The translations under genes were made by a program, and so were the position numbers. Positions 33,715 to 45,600 of a DNA stretch of 64,000 nucleotides are shown piece after piece. Within the stretch, counting starts at the first letter, position 1, and every line of letters starts with the position of its first letter. The stretch spans positions 3,605,191 through 3,669,190 of the forward strand of contig OX463842.1 in assembly GCA_949825065.1 (NCBI GenBank). Direction: 5' to 3'. The DNA comes from Odontocerum albicorne. Lineage: Eukaryota; Arthropoda; Insecta; Trichoptera; Odontoceridae. The notes below the pieces were generated by a model. It was given only the letters and a program-made list of their open reading frames with translations, did no database searches and was not told where the DNA came from.

Positions 33715-33955
33715 GAGTAAGATGAAAAAGAGCACTTTGAAAGGGTTTAGGCACGTTGAAAGAATGAATGAAGACTAACAAAACAAATATACAGTGGAGT
33801 GTAGTGTGTGGTACATGAAGACCAAGGAGAACATGGGATCAAGTGTATAATTTTTTGAAAGAAGGAAATCTAAAAGTAAGAGGAATCGTAGGAGATGTAT
33901 GAGAAGGTTTATAGATGTGGAAGTGGCGAAAGATGTTTAGCACAGTGGGAAAGTT
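33715..33955 (+). mobile_element. Decayed LINE remnant (family Q)
   Basis: AGATGAAAAAGAGCACTTTGA, then codons for GHVERMNE-type residues near 33750-33770, followed by GGTACATGAAGACCAAGGAG and AAAGAAGGAAATCTAAAAG. This is the end of a LINE ORF2 with several lesions, similar to 15150-15260. Confidence 0.5.
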
Positions 33956-33960
33956 CAAAG

Positions 33961-34509
33961 ATTTATTTTCAGCCTACGAAAGTGCGATCATATAACTTCA
34001 TACCAGAAGGCGTTGAACTGGTTTAATGTTGGAAATAGACGCCAAATTCACATACTGTCTCTATTGTATAATATCCTTAACTGTTCCGCCCCGCCCCCCC
34101 CCCTCTTATCTCACTGAATTTTTTCAGCGTCTTTCCAATCGTAGATTAGCGCTACGCTCAAACAGAGATCATTTATCGGCCTTTCCAGTTCACCGCTCCT
34201 TTTTTTTAGGTCATCCTTTACCCTCCATGCAGTGAGACTCTGGAATCTATTACAAACCAATATAAGACTTACTCCGTCCTTGGCATGCTTTAAAAAGCGA
34301 CTGGAAAAACTCTTAATTTCTAGTCAGTAAAGTAACGTGTTTTATTCCTGATTTTTCTTTTCCTTACCTCTCCACCATCCCTTCCTTTCCGATGATATCT
34401 CACTTTATATGAAAAATAATGTTCGGGCGATTGTCCGTCTTTGTGAGGTTCGTGGGCATATGCTCACTTATGTGTTTATGGATTTCGTGGGGATGGAGAG
34501 TTATTTGAT
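33961..34509 (+). mobile_element. LINE family A, internal fragment (copy 7)
   Basis: Starts at ATTTATTTTCAGCCTACG and codes for FQPTKVRSYN / NVGNRRQIHILS pieces, FQRLSNRRLALRSNRDH, FPVHRSFF and, after changes, the ORF2 end at about 34315. The 3' UTR follows to 34509, but the hairpin tail is replaced by unrelated sequence, so this copy is truncated at both ends. Confidence 0.7.
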
Positions 34510-35483
34510 GAATACCTAAAATCTGAACCCAGTATTTATTATATTTATAGAGATATTAAAGTTTTTAGAAGCAATGTGTACTAGTTACACATCACAGGAC
34601 AGGAAAGGTTAACTCTTGCCTTACTGTGCTAAAAAATTCCGCCAGACACGGTGCTGGACGCTAAGCGTCCAGTGAAAAATGTATATTTTAAATTAAAATT
34701 ATGCAAAATCTGCTGGATTATTTTTTGTAATTAGCCAAAAAAATAATTTTGTTGTGTATTAAAACGTCGAATAATCAAATAAAATATAAGTCCTGGTCAC
34801 TCACTATCCATCACAGGGTGGCAAGTGTTAAAGAAAGAAGCTGTGCTGTATATTAATTTTATAATATTTTTAATCTGTCCATAATAGTGGGTCCCAGTCC
34901 GCGAGTTGGAACGCACCTAAAAAGAGTTTGCTCTCTAAACAGCGCTTTATAAATTGTATTATATTTTTTTATTATTACAGACATTCAATATTATAGTTAT
35001 CAAATTATATTAATAAAGATGATAATTATTAAATAATTTTAAATAAAGTTGACTTTCTTCACCAAGAATGATCGATAAGAAAACCTAATCAAGACTGTGG
35101 GATATAAATGGTATCTTGATATAACCGCAATGGAAGATGGTACAAAGCTATTCCAAGCCAAGTACCGAGAAACTATGTTTAATACTGATTACGGATAAAA
35201 CTACTAACTACAATATGATAAAGTCTTTAAGACTGCACAACTACGGAGAACAGTTTTAATTAAATTCCAACAAAGGTACAGACTACGTACTATGTACTCG
35301 TACTTATGCTGCGGTGCATATAATGCAGGAATGTTCGAGTACCTACCTATTTAGTAATATTCTCTCTTGATAACTTCTTCAGAATACATTAATTTCTCTC
35401 CTTTATTTTATTTCATATTTCATGAAATGTTTACACAGGCACTTCACTTTTAATGCAACAACGCGTTTTGTGTCATTTTTATT
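34510..35483. other. Unassigned, with two dispersed repeat pieces
   Basis: 34510-34615 (GAATACCTAAAATCTGAAC, ATTTATTATATTTATAGAG, GTACTAGTTACACATCACAG) is the inverse of 42045-42140. 34651-34674 contains the hairpin CTGGACGC-TAA-GCGTCCAG. 34890-34980 is short repeat O inverted. The rest is AT-rich without a gene. Confidence 0.5.
34890..34980 (-). repeat. Short repeat O, copy 2 (inverted)
   Basis: AGAGTTTGCTCTCTAAACAG then CGCTTTATAAATTGTATTAT and TTTTTTATTATTA, the inverse of the unit at 15326. Confidence 0.6.
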
Positions 35484-35840
35484 TTTAACACTTTTATTGC
35501 AAATACAGTCTGGTAGGTTTATTGCCAGGCGACAATCTCTTCCAAACAACCAGACAAAAATAAATTAAGCAAGTTACGTGGTCGCAAAAATCATTCAAAC
35601 GACTATCCATCCCCACGAAATCCATAAACATATACGTGAGCACATGCCCACGAACCCCACAAAGACGGACAGTCACCCGAACATTATTTTTCATATAAAG
35701 TGAGATATCATCAATCAAAAGGAAAGGAAGGGATGATGGAGAGGAAAGGAAAAGAAAAATCAGGAATGAAACACGTTATTTTACTGACTAGAAATTAAGA
35801 GGTTTTTCAGTCGCTTCTTAAAGCATGCCAAGGACGGAGC
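35484..35840 (-). mobile_element. LINE family A, 3' end (copy 8)
   Basis: Tail with ATTGCCAGGCGACAAT (one stem pair broken), 3' UTR with the small open frame 35718-35494, and the last codons of ORF2 to GCCAAGGACGGAGCG at 35840. Severely 5' truncated. Confidence 0.75.
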
Positions 35841-35975
35841 GTAATAAAGTAATATATAGTACAAAACTTTGCCAAAAGTTATACTTTATATACCAATTTA
35901 TATCATAAAAAATGTAAATTTATAAATTGTGTATCCTCGAGATCCACGTTTCTTGCAGTCTTAAATATCAACTTT

Positions 35976-36345
35976 CCTTCTTCTTCTTCTTCCTGGTTTA
36001 GGTCGTATGACCTGTTTGTGACGGTGGGCTGTCCTGGGATGATGACGTCAAGCTGTGCTCCCACCTTTTCGGCGGCCTTCCTGGTAGTCTCCTGCTGTTA
36101 GGGTTTTCAGTCTTAGCGATTCTTGCCAGCCTTATATGCTCCATGCGGTCCACATGATCCCTCCAGAAGCGCCTTCTGTTTCTTCCCCACCTCACTATGT
36201 CTTCAACACCACATGTATACCTTATCATCTCATTTCTGATCCGATCTCTAAGAGTTCTGCCTGCGATCAACTTTCCGTTTTCTGTAATTTTTTTCATATT
36301 TGTCTGGAGTCTTGTTTGGATGTACCCGACGGCTGTGCTCTACTA
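35976..36345 (-). mobile_element. LINE family C, 3' fragment
   Basis: Left end is (CTT)n, the 3' tail. The minus strand codes at 36297-35998 for [35 protein letters not shown] and [11 protein letters not shown], the arginine-rich end of this LINE's ORF2. The right end lies about 65 bp before the first visible sarcoglycan exon, within its upstream intron. Confidence 0.75.
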
Positions 36346-36410
36346 ACGTTAACATATATATTACTGATCTTTATAAATAAAATTTACAATGTGTTTATCT
36401 ATTGTTCCAG

Positions 36411-36630
36411 AATCCCCTATGGTGACAACACCAAGACAGGAACCGCGAACCATGTGAGGAAAACAGAACCGTTCTTAGAGACACAGCGATCAAGAGGTTA
36501 TGGGATAAAGGTGGGAATCTACGGGTGGAGGAAACGCTGCCTTTACCTCCTCATCCTGGCGCTCATGGTCATGATGATTATCAACCTTGCGCTCACACTC
36601 TGGGTGCTGAAGGTTATGGATTTCAATTTG
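36411..36630 (+). CDS. Sarcoglycan exon (first visible): cytoplasmic tail and membrane helix
   Basis: Acceptor TATTGTTCCAG ends at 36410 and donor GTAAGA starts at 36631. Codes from [10 protein letters not shown] through [15 protein letters not shown] and the hydrophobic helix to VMDFNL. It opens with one base of a split codon and ends in phase 0. Its coding sequence is clearly GC-richer than the introns. Confidence 0.9.
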
Positions 36631-39600
36631 GTAAGATTTGCATCTTAATTCTGAAATTATCCTACTTTCCTTCAATTTAGGTAGTGACGTTTTTGTTTTA
36701 GGTACAACTAAACAAAAACGTCACTACCTAAATTGTCTACAAATACTTCAATTTAGGTAGTGACGTTTTTGTTTTAGGTACAACTAAACAAAAACGTCAC
36801 TTACTATATATCTACAAATACTGATGACCTCCTTGGCTTAGTTAGTAAGAAGCTTGACTTTCACTGGAAGTCTCGAATTCGATTATCGATTGTACCTAAA
36901 AAAATTAAAAAAGAGTTTCAGCCCGATTAAAGAGTTCGTCTGGTAGCGATATATACAAGCGCTAGATTTGTGCGAGTGTTGTTGGTTCTTCCCGAGCGGG
37001 ATAGTATTGCCAACACATGCTATAACGAACAGTGATTTCCATGTCCATTCCATGGACTTAAGTTCGATAGCTCGATTAATGGGACCGAAAACAATGCTGT
37101 CTCCCCGCCACGTTATTCAATTAGTCCTAATCACCACGTCACATATGTTAAAGAGGACCATACAAATAAAATATGCCAGTAATATACTATTCAATATTTG
37201 AATACTTGGGCCTGCAGCAGGAATGACTTTTACCAAAAGTTTTTGTGATCTTTTGAATGTGGTGTGTTTTAAATGATTATGTGCAGCACATTATGAGATG
37301 CACTTTTTGGTCTGTCTGGAGTGATGAAGTGTGAGGAGTTTGTATCGCGTAATATTTACAAGTGCATATATAATTGAGTTCTTCACAAAAGCTCCAGACC
37401 GCACAAACGAGTATGCAGAGATGCATGTTGGGATACACTAAAAGAGACCGTAAACGAAACACCTGGATTCGCAACAAAACAAATACTATATATCTAGAAG
37501 ACGTAATAAAAGTGTGCAAGAAAATGAAGTGGCAATGGGCAGGACACGAAGCTAGAATGTCAGATTCCCGATGGGCATCCCAAATAATTCAAAGGTACCC
37601 AAGAGGCACAAAGGGACCCAGAAGAAGACCGAAGGTACGCTGGATAGATGAAATCTGGAACGAACATCAACGAACAAAAACCGAACTATTTGAAATCAAC
37701 TTGGGGACACCTTAATCCAGCAGTGGATCGACCTAGGTTGACAATGATGATGATGATGTTATTGAGTGTCACGGTTTATCGAGTTGGTAGGAGTATGCAA
37801 TGGGTATTTTATTATTTTATATTATAAATAGACCAAAACCCATACGACGGTTGTCGCCAAAGAAAGAATACGAGAATTGAATTTTGAATACAAGAGAGCT
37901 AGAGAAGAATACTTGGATTCTCTCCGAAAGTAATTTGAATCTCGGTGGGTTCGTGATACTGAACGAATTTTAAATACCTAGCTAACAATTTTTGAACCGG
38001 TGTAAAAGGGGACGATGTATAAATGATATATATATATATAAACAAATTTTATATTTATGAATATATATTTTCATAAATGTAGAATTCTGTGAATATTTCA
38101 CGGGTTGCAACTAGTCATAGTATAAATAGGCCAAAACCCATACGATGGTTGTCGTCAAAGAAAGAATACGAGAATTGAATTTTGAATACAAGAGAGCGAG
38201 AGAGGAATACTTTGTCTATGTATGTTTTTCTTAATGTATGCAGATGCGGGGAAGTACCCAATCTACTGGCCACAGCCTTTACCTTCTTACCTTTACACTA
38301 AACTTATTTTGTTCTTTGTAATATTGTTTGAAATCAGTTAAAGCAGCTTCGATTTCAGAATAAAAGCGCCATGTCGAAGAGCCTGCTCTCAAATCGGCAC
38401 AATATATAGGTATAAATTACCCTTTTATTATTATTTGTATTTTAAGGGTAGACAATTGCCATAAATTCTCCATATATACCATCAGTCTTCACAGATTTCA
38501 CCATGACTTATTCCCATTGTATCTCCCCAGGACGGCATGGGCCAACTCAAGATAGTGCCAGGAGGACTACAGCTGCTGGGGCAGGCGATGGCCATGGACT
38601 CGCTGTATGCGTCCAGCATTAGGTCCCGACGGGGACAGCCCATCACTCTCGAGGCCTCTAGAAACTTCACAATCAACACAAGAGACCAAGAGGGCTATTT
38701 AGACAACCAATTATTTCTTGGTATAACATTATTTATTTATTGATTCAAATAGAAATATCATTTAAAATTTATCCTTCTTCTTCTTCTAGATCTTGCGATC
38801 TGTTTAAACAGGATTTCAGTTTTGGTCCTGTGACGAAGATGTCCAACTTTCTCTTCATCTCTTTAGTGGACGTCCCGGTGGTCGACGACCCTCTGGAATC
38901 TCGTGCATTACAATCTTAGGTATTTTCGCGGGGTCCATCCTCTCAACGTGGTCCCTCCAGAATCGTCTTCTCTGCCTACTCCATCTCACGATGTCCTCAA
39001 TGTTACAACTTCTGCGGATTTCCTCATTAGGTATCCTATCTCTAAGGGTTCTACCTACGATAGGCCGCAGTGTTTTCATTTCTGTTGTTCTGAGGAGGTG
39101 TTTCGTTCTTACAGAGTCTGATCTTGCTTCGATTCCGTAAGTCAAAACAGGTCTTATGCATGTTTTGTATATTCTGACTTTGCTTTCCACCAACATGTGT
39201 TTATTGCCCCAAACAGTGTTCCTCAGGTATCCGGAGATAGCTGCTGCTTTATTAGTATGTTCTTTGACTTCATTATACAGATCGTTGTAGCTAGATATCT
39301 CCACACCCTTGTATTTAAACTTCATGACCTGTACTATGGGTTTATCGTCCACAACCAATTTACATCTAAGAGACTGTCTGGATTTTGTTAGAAATTTTGT
39401 TTTGCCGACGGATATCGTCATATTATATCTCTCAGATGCAAGATGGAACCTATTCAGCATTCGTTGTAGATCGTCTTCGCTTTCTGTTAGTATAGTTGCG
39501 TCGTCAACATAGCATACCACGCTGATGAGCTTTTTGCCCATCCTATATCCGAGATCTAGAGATGTGACCTCCTATATGATCTTGTCCATAATCAGATTGA

Positions 39601-42600
39601 AAAGATAGTTTATTCCTGTTTATTATTTTCACTATTTTGTTTAGATAAATAAAAATTATGCAACTGGCGGGCTTATCGCTGAACAATTTTTCTCCAACTA
39701 ACCAGTTCATCTTGAATACATCAAACTGTTTTAATCAATGATTGATTTCCCAAAAAAATATGTTCATTTAAATTTAAATAAAATAACAAAGAACTGACTT
39801 ACTTTGGTCAGTAGTTGTAGAAGTAGAGGAAAGGACCGGTACAGCACTTGACTTATTTCTGTCTTCACTCACTTATTAAAAAAAATAAACAAGAAAAAGG
39901 GGGGATTCTCAACTACGAAGCCCAGCAACGATCGAGAGGAAAGGAATTCTTTTGGAGATAAGGAAGGGAAACAAATAAATATTAGGATGAAGGTATATTT
40001 TGAGTGATGTAATACTTTGTTATCGTAAATAAGGATGGGGAAAATCTTTATAATGAAAATGATTAGTTTAAAAAATTGGCACATCGTAATCAGATCATTA
40101 AGAGTTATACAACCGAAGTGTATTAGAAGATAATCATTGTATTACATTCCCGTCGTAAAGGATCTACCAAATTGAGCGTTTTTTTTTATTCAAATTTTTT
40201 TAATTTTTGAATAAAACCCACAATTTGCTTTGATTATAAAAAACTTTTTATTGTTCATTGAAGTATAATGTATGACATTTAAACACAAAAAACAATATCC
40301 GCCAAATGTCCACCTCTTGCATCTCCACAGACGTCCACTCTTTTGTCGAAATTTTCGATATTATTTTGGAATAATTGCGGTTCTAACTCAACAATAACGC
40401 AAATAATTTCGTCCTTTAGCTCAGGATTGATCGGGGGTCATTCTTATAGACCTGGCTTTTTACCTAAACCCAAAGAAAATAGTCCAACCGTGTCAGATCA
40501 CATGATCTTGTTGGCCAATTGACATCACCGTTTCCGAACATTACAATACATAAAATAATTCAACAATTCGAACGCGTTGTTGTGTTGTATACAACTCCAT
40601 TTTTATAAATGTCATACATTACACTTTTCAAATGTCACAAGACCCAGGCAAGCTCGCGACGCCATCTGCGTTTTATCCAAGATTTAAAAAAAACACTCTA
40701 TTTGAAAGACCCTTTATAACTTATGATGGGCTTATTGGCAAATGCTAGTTGACAAACCACTTGCCAATTGGAACTTGGTAATAACGCCTTGCAGTAAAGG
40801 GCAATATTCTCACATATACTTGTTTTCTATATTTTCCACCTTCCTCAACGTAAAAACTGTGAGATATAATGATTTTGTTGTCTAAGAATCATTTCTGCAT
40901 TGACAGGTAACGACAGACTAGAGTGCATGACGAACAGCTTCCGCGTGTTGGACCCACGTGGCAGCTTGGTGTTCTCCGCAGACACGCAGGAGGTGGTCAT
41001 CGGGGCGGAGACTCTGCGGGCACACGGCGCTGGCGGCGTCTCTTTATCTGGGTCCCTACAGACCCCACTCGTCAGAGCATCCTCAGGGAACCAGTTGCTG
41101 TGAGTTGCACTATTTACTAAACGCTTATTGTACCAGTCTAAACAAAGCAATATTTTTTTATTCTCAAATATATAATTACAAAGAAAAAAAAACAATACAT
41201 TTTCCAAAACAGTTGGATTCGATGTTACGCCTATCCAACGGTGGCTGTTCCCGAGGTGCGCTGGTGCGCTGAGCACTAACGCACCTCGAGACGCTGAGGG
41301 AATATGAAATATCGCTGTCTCACGGTTTACTGTATGTCTCTACCCTATATGAATTTGCGTTTGCGTCCGGTGCGTATTGGAGATCGCTCCGGTAGTATTG
41401 GCAAACTTGGCAGGTCAATTCGAAAGGAATATTTTTTTAAATTTTACTTGAAAGTTTTTTTGCATTTTCACTTAAATAAAAATACATGTACTTTTTGTCA
41501 GTATTCTTATACATACATATTTAATCTATACAAATGTTTAACATTTTTGGAAGTTATGTTTGCGAATATATAATTTAATTATTGCGAATTATTTCTCCGG
41601 TTCAGCGCACTAACGCGCCTCCAGACCAGCAGCCGCTGCTCCTATCAGTTATCTAAAAATATGAAAAGACACCCTCAATTCCCTCCTCACGCTTAGAAGT
41701 TAGTATTGTATAGTATTATCTTGCCTAGGAGAAACCTTCTAGGATGGAGTCACCGGTAGATTTCGCACCCCCACAAATAAATATTTTAAAAATTTCTTCT
41801 GATCTTCCGTCATCATTTAAGGTATCCGGAAACAGTAGCGGCGTTATTTACTTGGCTTCTTTTTTATTTTATTATCTTATTTAAATCACGTTTTAAAACA
41901 TTAAAAATCTAAAAAATCGAGAATAGTAATGAAGATAGTTAATGGAAATAATATTGTATAAAAAAAGATACAAATACACGAGGATAGTCATGAATAACGA
42001 TCGTTTTCGGTTCCGTATTCACGAACTGGACTATCAACCCTTCCTTCCCTGTGATGTGTAACTAGTACACATTGCTTCTAAAAACTTTAATATCTCTATA
42101 AATATAATAAATACTGGATTCAGATTGTAGGTATTCCTCCGTAATAAATTTACGCATGGAATGAAAAAATAATATTAATAATAATTAGCACTTATCGGCC
42201 ACATCAGATAGATTTTGTGAAAATCGGGAACAAATTCACCAATACAATCAAACGTGTGCCAGGGTGTGACGTAGGTATGTTCATTCTAAAAAACCGCTAA
42301 GGGTGAGGAAGTGACGCTATTCACATATCTCTACTATTCAATCTCTCTCTATTTCGGTATATGGGAACGCAAGAAATAGAATCTCAGTTCGCTCGCTTCT
42401 CTCGCTTCAATAGCTTTCGGGCTTTCATTTGAGGTGGTCGCTTTGCCCGTTTTGTGAACGTCAGCTGATGGTTTTTTTTTAAATTTTTTCAGCAATTCAA
42501 TTTCAATTATTATCACTGTTGACTTCAAATTTAATTAATTTAAGGGATTGGCTATGAATATTCTTATTTTTCCGATTTTAAATCGCTCATTTTGACATAT

Positions 42601-45600
42601 GTGTTGATGTGTATTGATTACACAGCACCGGAACGCGCGGAATTTTTAGCACACGAAGGGAAAGGTAAAAGCGTCACCACTCGCACACAGAATGACCTTG
42701 TTGAATGAATTCTACAATGTTGATATCTTCCATATCCCGTGGATAAATTGATGATTAAACTCCTTATTAAAATTTGTAGACATAATTGAAACACTTCGCA
42801 GAAAAGCATGAGTATCAGTATTCCTCTTGTTATTATTTTTATACTTATATCTATTTATTTTATATAACGTATATATCATTCAGCCAGAAGAGTCATTTTG
42901 CAATAGTGTGAATAACACTCTCTGTATTACACAACTTATGTAGTGGTATTGGTTTTAGAATGCGACATTATATGCCTGTTGGAAGGGCCTTAACTCTTCT
43001 GAACAGGACTGCTTCGGATATTGACATATTTCATATCACATTACCAAAAGCAAAAGTAAATTTTCTTCTTAGATTGAGCGCGTTAGAAAGCACTCATCAA
43101 CATACTTAAGTGACTGAATATATATGTAACATATGTTTGTGTGTATATACTCGTTTGTATACATATGCATTATTTTTTATTTTATATAATTTTTTTCTAT
43201 GTAATTTTTCTTCTTTTTTAATGTCTTGTATTTTCCAAAGTAATTGGGCTAAGCCTGTTTTGAAAAAATAAATAAATAAATAAATTGTTGTTAAAATACT
43301 CGGTGATTAGAAAAACACTGCCATGTCGAAATTAGGAGTGCCATTTTTGTCTAATGTAATGTATAATTAAATTTTTTTCGAAAGCTTAGAATGTTCTTTG
43401 TTATAACTTCAAGTTTCCTAGAATTTAGTATCACTCCATCCACTATTATTTTAAAGCTTTATTATTTGGCATTGTAATTATGATACATTAATATGTTAAA
43501 CAATTTTTCACTCATTTTTATGTGCAATCTAATTAAAGCTGATAAACTGTTTTACTTTCTAATAACATACTTGTACTTATATTTATTTTTAATCTTTAAA
43601 AATTTCATTTTTGTTATTTAATGTTTCCTATAATCTGCCATGCCTGAACAATTAATATGTGAAATAAACTTACTTTCATTTTATTTTTATGATTATTACA
43701 ATTTAAGGTGACAGCATTTTGAATTTAAAAAACGTTTGTGTTCATTTCAATGTTCGAATATGAAAGATTATTTTCATGTTTTTTTGCTTTTTCACTTCAT
43801 TAAAAAAGTAAAGTGACCAGTTTTTGTAAACGCACTGTTACTCACACTATTGCAAAATGAGTCTTCCGGCTGAATGATCTATGTTTGGGTTAAACATGTA
43901 TCAAATGTTGATAATCTAACATTTCTTCTAAGACTTAAGGAACAATTAATGATGAAAATAAAAAAAAACATTAATTACATTGTCACCAGGTTGGAGTCAC
44001 CAACACGCTCGCTGGAGATTCGCGCAGCGCAATCAATCAAGCTTGAGTCCCGGGCGGGAGACATCAGTGCCTCATGTCTCACAACTCTTCGTCTGCAGTC
44101 TGTGGCTGGAGCGGTAATGTGCCTATACAATTCACGTATATTGTATTAGACTGTTTTTAGCATCAGTTGTAAGGCAGTGGTATCGAATACCCCATCCCTA
44201 GCCAATGCAGACTAACGTAGTGACTTTTGACAAACGTCACCAAATGTTATTTGATTTTAACAAACTGCCACTGTTTTGCTAATTTGTAATAAATGTATTA
44301 ATTTGTCATTATTGTTAGTTTTATGTTATGTATTTACCTCAATAACTTGCTATTTATTAGAATCGAGGCTTATAATAAAGTTGATAAAATAATTAAAATT
44401 ACTGAATATCGTTACAAGGTTGCATTGGGGCAAATTTGTGAACTGTCACAGGGACCTTGTTACATTTTCTTGAGTGTAACTAAGAATTCCAGTTTTCACT
44501 TAGCATGCTTATCACATGGGTCAATCAACTACTTTTGTCACTAAAAATGGCATTAATAAAACGTACTATAGCAGTTTATGAGATTTACATATTCAGGTAA
44601 ATAAAAAAAGAGAAAAAGAGGAAATGTCCTAAACAAAAATAACCGTACTAAATATTGTTAAATAATGCATCAACATCGTGAATTCTGCATATAAACATAC
44701 CATTAAGATTCCCACCACTTTTTTTTTCAATAAGCAATAATATACCCATATCATTTACACACGTTGTCTTTAACGTATGTTATCAGCCACAGTAGGATTA
44801 GAATGCTGAACAAGTAGAAGTCCCGCAGGGATGAAATCAGCAACTCATGTTTCACTGGCTGACAGTTAGTAACTTTAGTGGTAAAACAACCATACAACTT
44901 ACATACTTCATACTGATCTTCGAAGGGTTTGTTGATTGAAAGTTACAAGAACTCTAAGTTGAGAGAAAAAGAGAAAACAACACTTGAGGAAAGCAAGCGT
45001 CAAAACAAGTCCAACATAATGCTCTAGAAAAAAATAGAATCCAATGTTATAAAATAAATTTCGATATTTTTGTCACATTTGGGACTGTAATAATGAATAT
45101 TCCTTCAACAAGACATCGTCTAAATATTTCTGTAAAGTTTGTTTTATCTGAAAATATGTTTTCTTGAATCACTTTCTTTGTATTCACTGTCTGTGAATGT
45201 TATTCGAAGTCCTCTGGATATGTAATCAGATTATTTATTATAGTTCGATCCCATCACTATCAACATTGTTATGGGGCAAATAGGTCCCCCATCCAGCGCA
45301 ATTTACACTTGAAGATTAAAAAAAGTCTATTTTTTTATGCGCACGGTGTCATGTAGGAATGAAGAAGGAACAGCTCAGAGGCCCTCAGACCCATCTGAGC
45401 GAAAATGAAATAAGAGTTACAACAGACTTAAGGTCGGACGTCACCAGAAAGGATAATACTTCTAAAGTGGCCAAAGCCCTGGAGTTCGAACAGCCTAAGA
45501 TCTGGAGTTCGAACAGCCATATTAACATGTTGCTTAGAGCTTCCCAGAAAACATCGTATGGGACAAAATTATCATTTGACGCCACAAAATTGGAGAAGCC

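Noticed and set aside
38482..38679. Minus-strand frame opposite a sarcoglycan exon
   Set aside because: It is the antisense of a coding exon, with no independent support.
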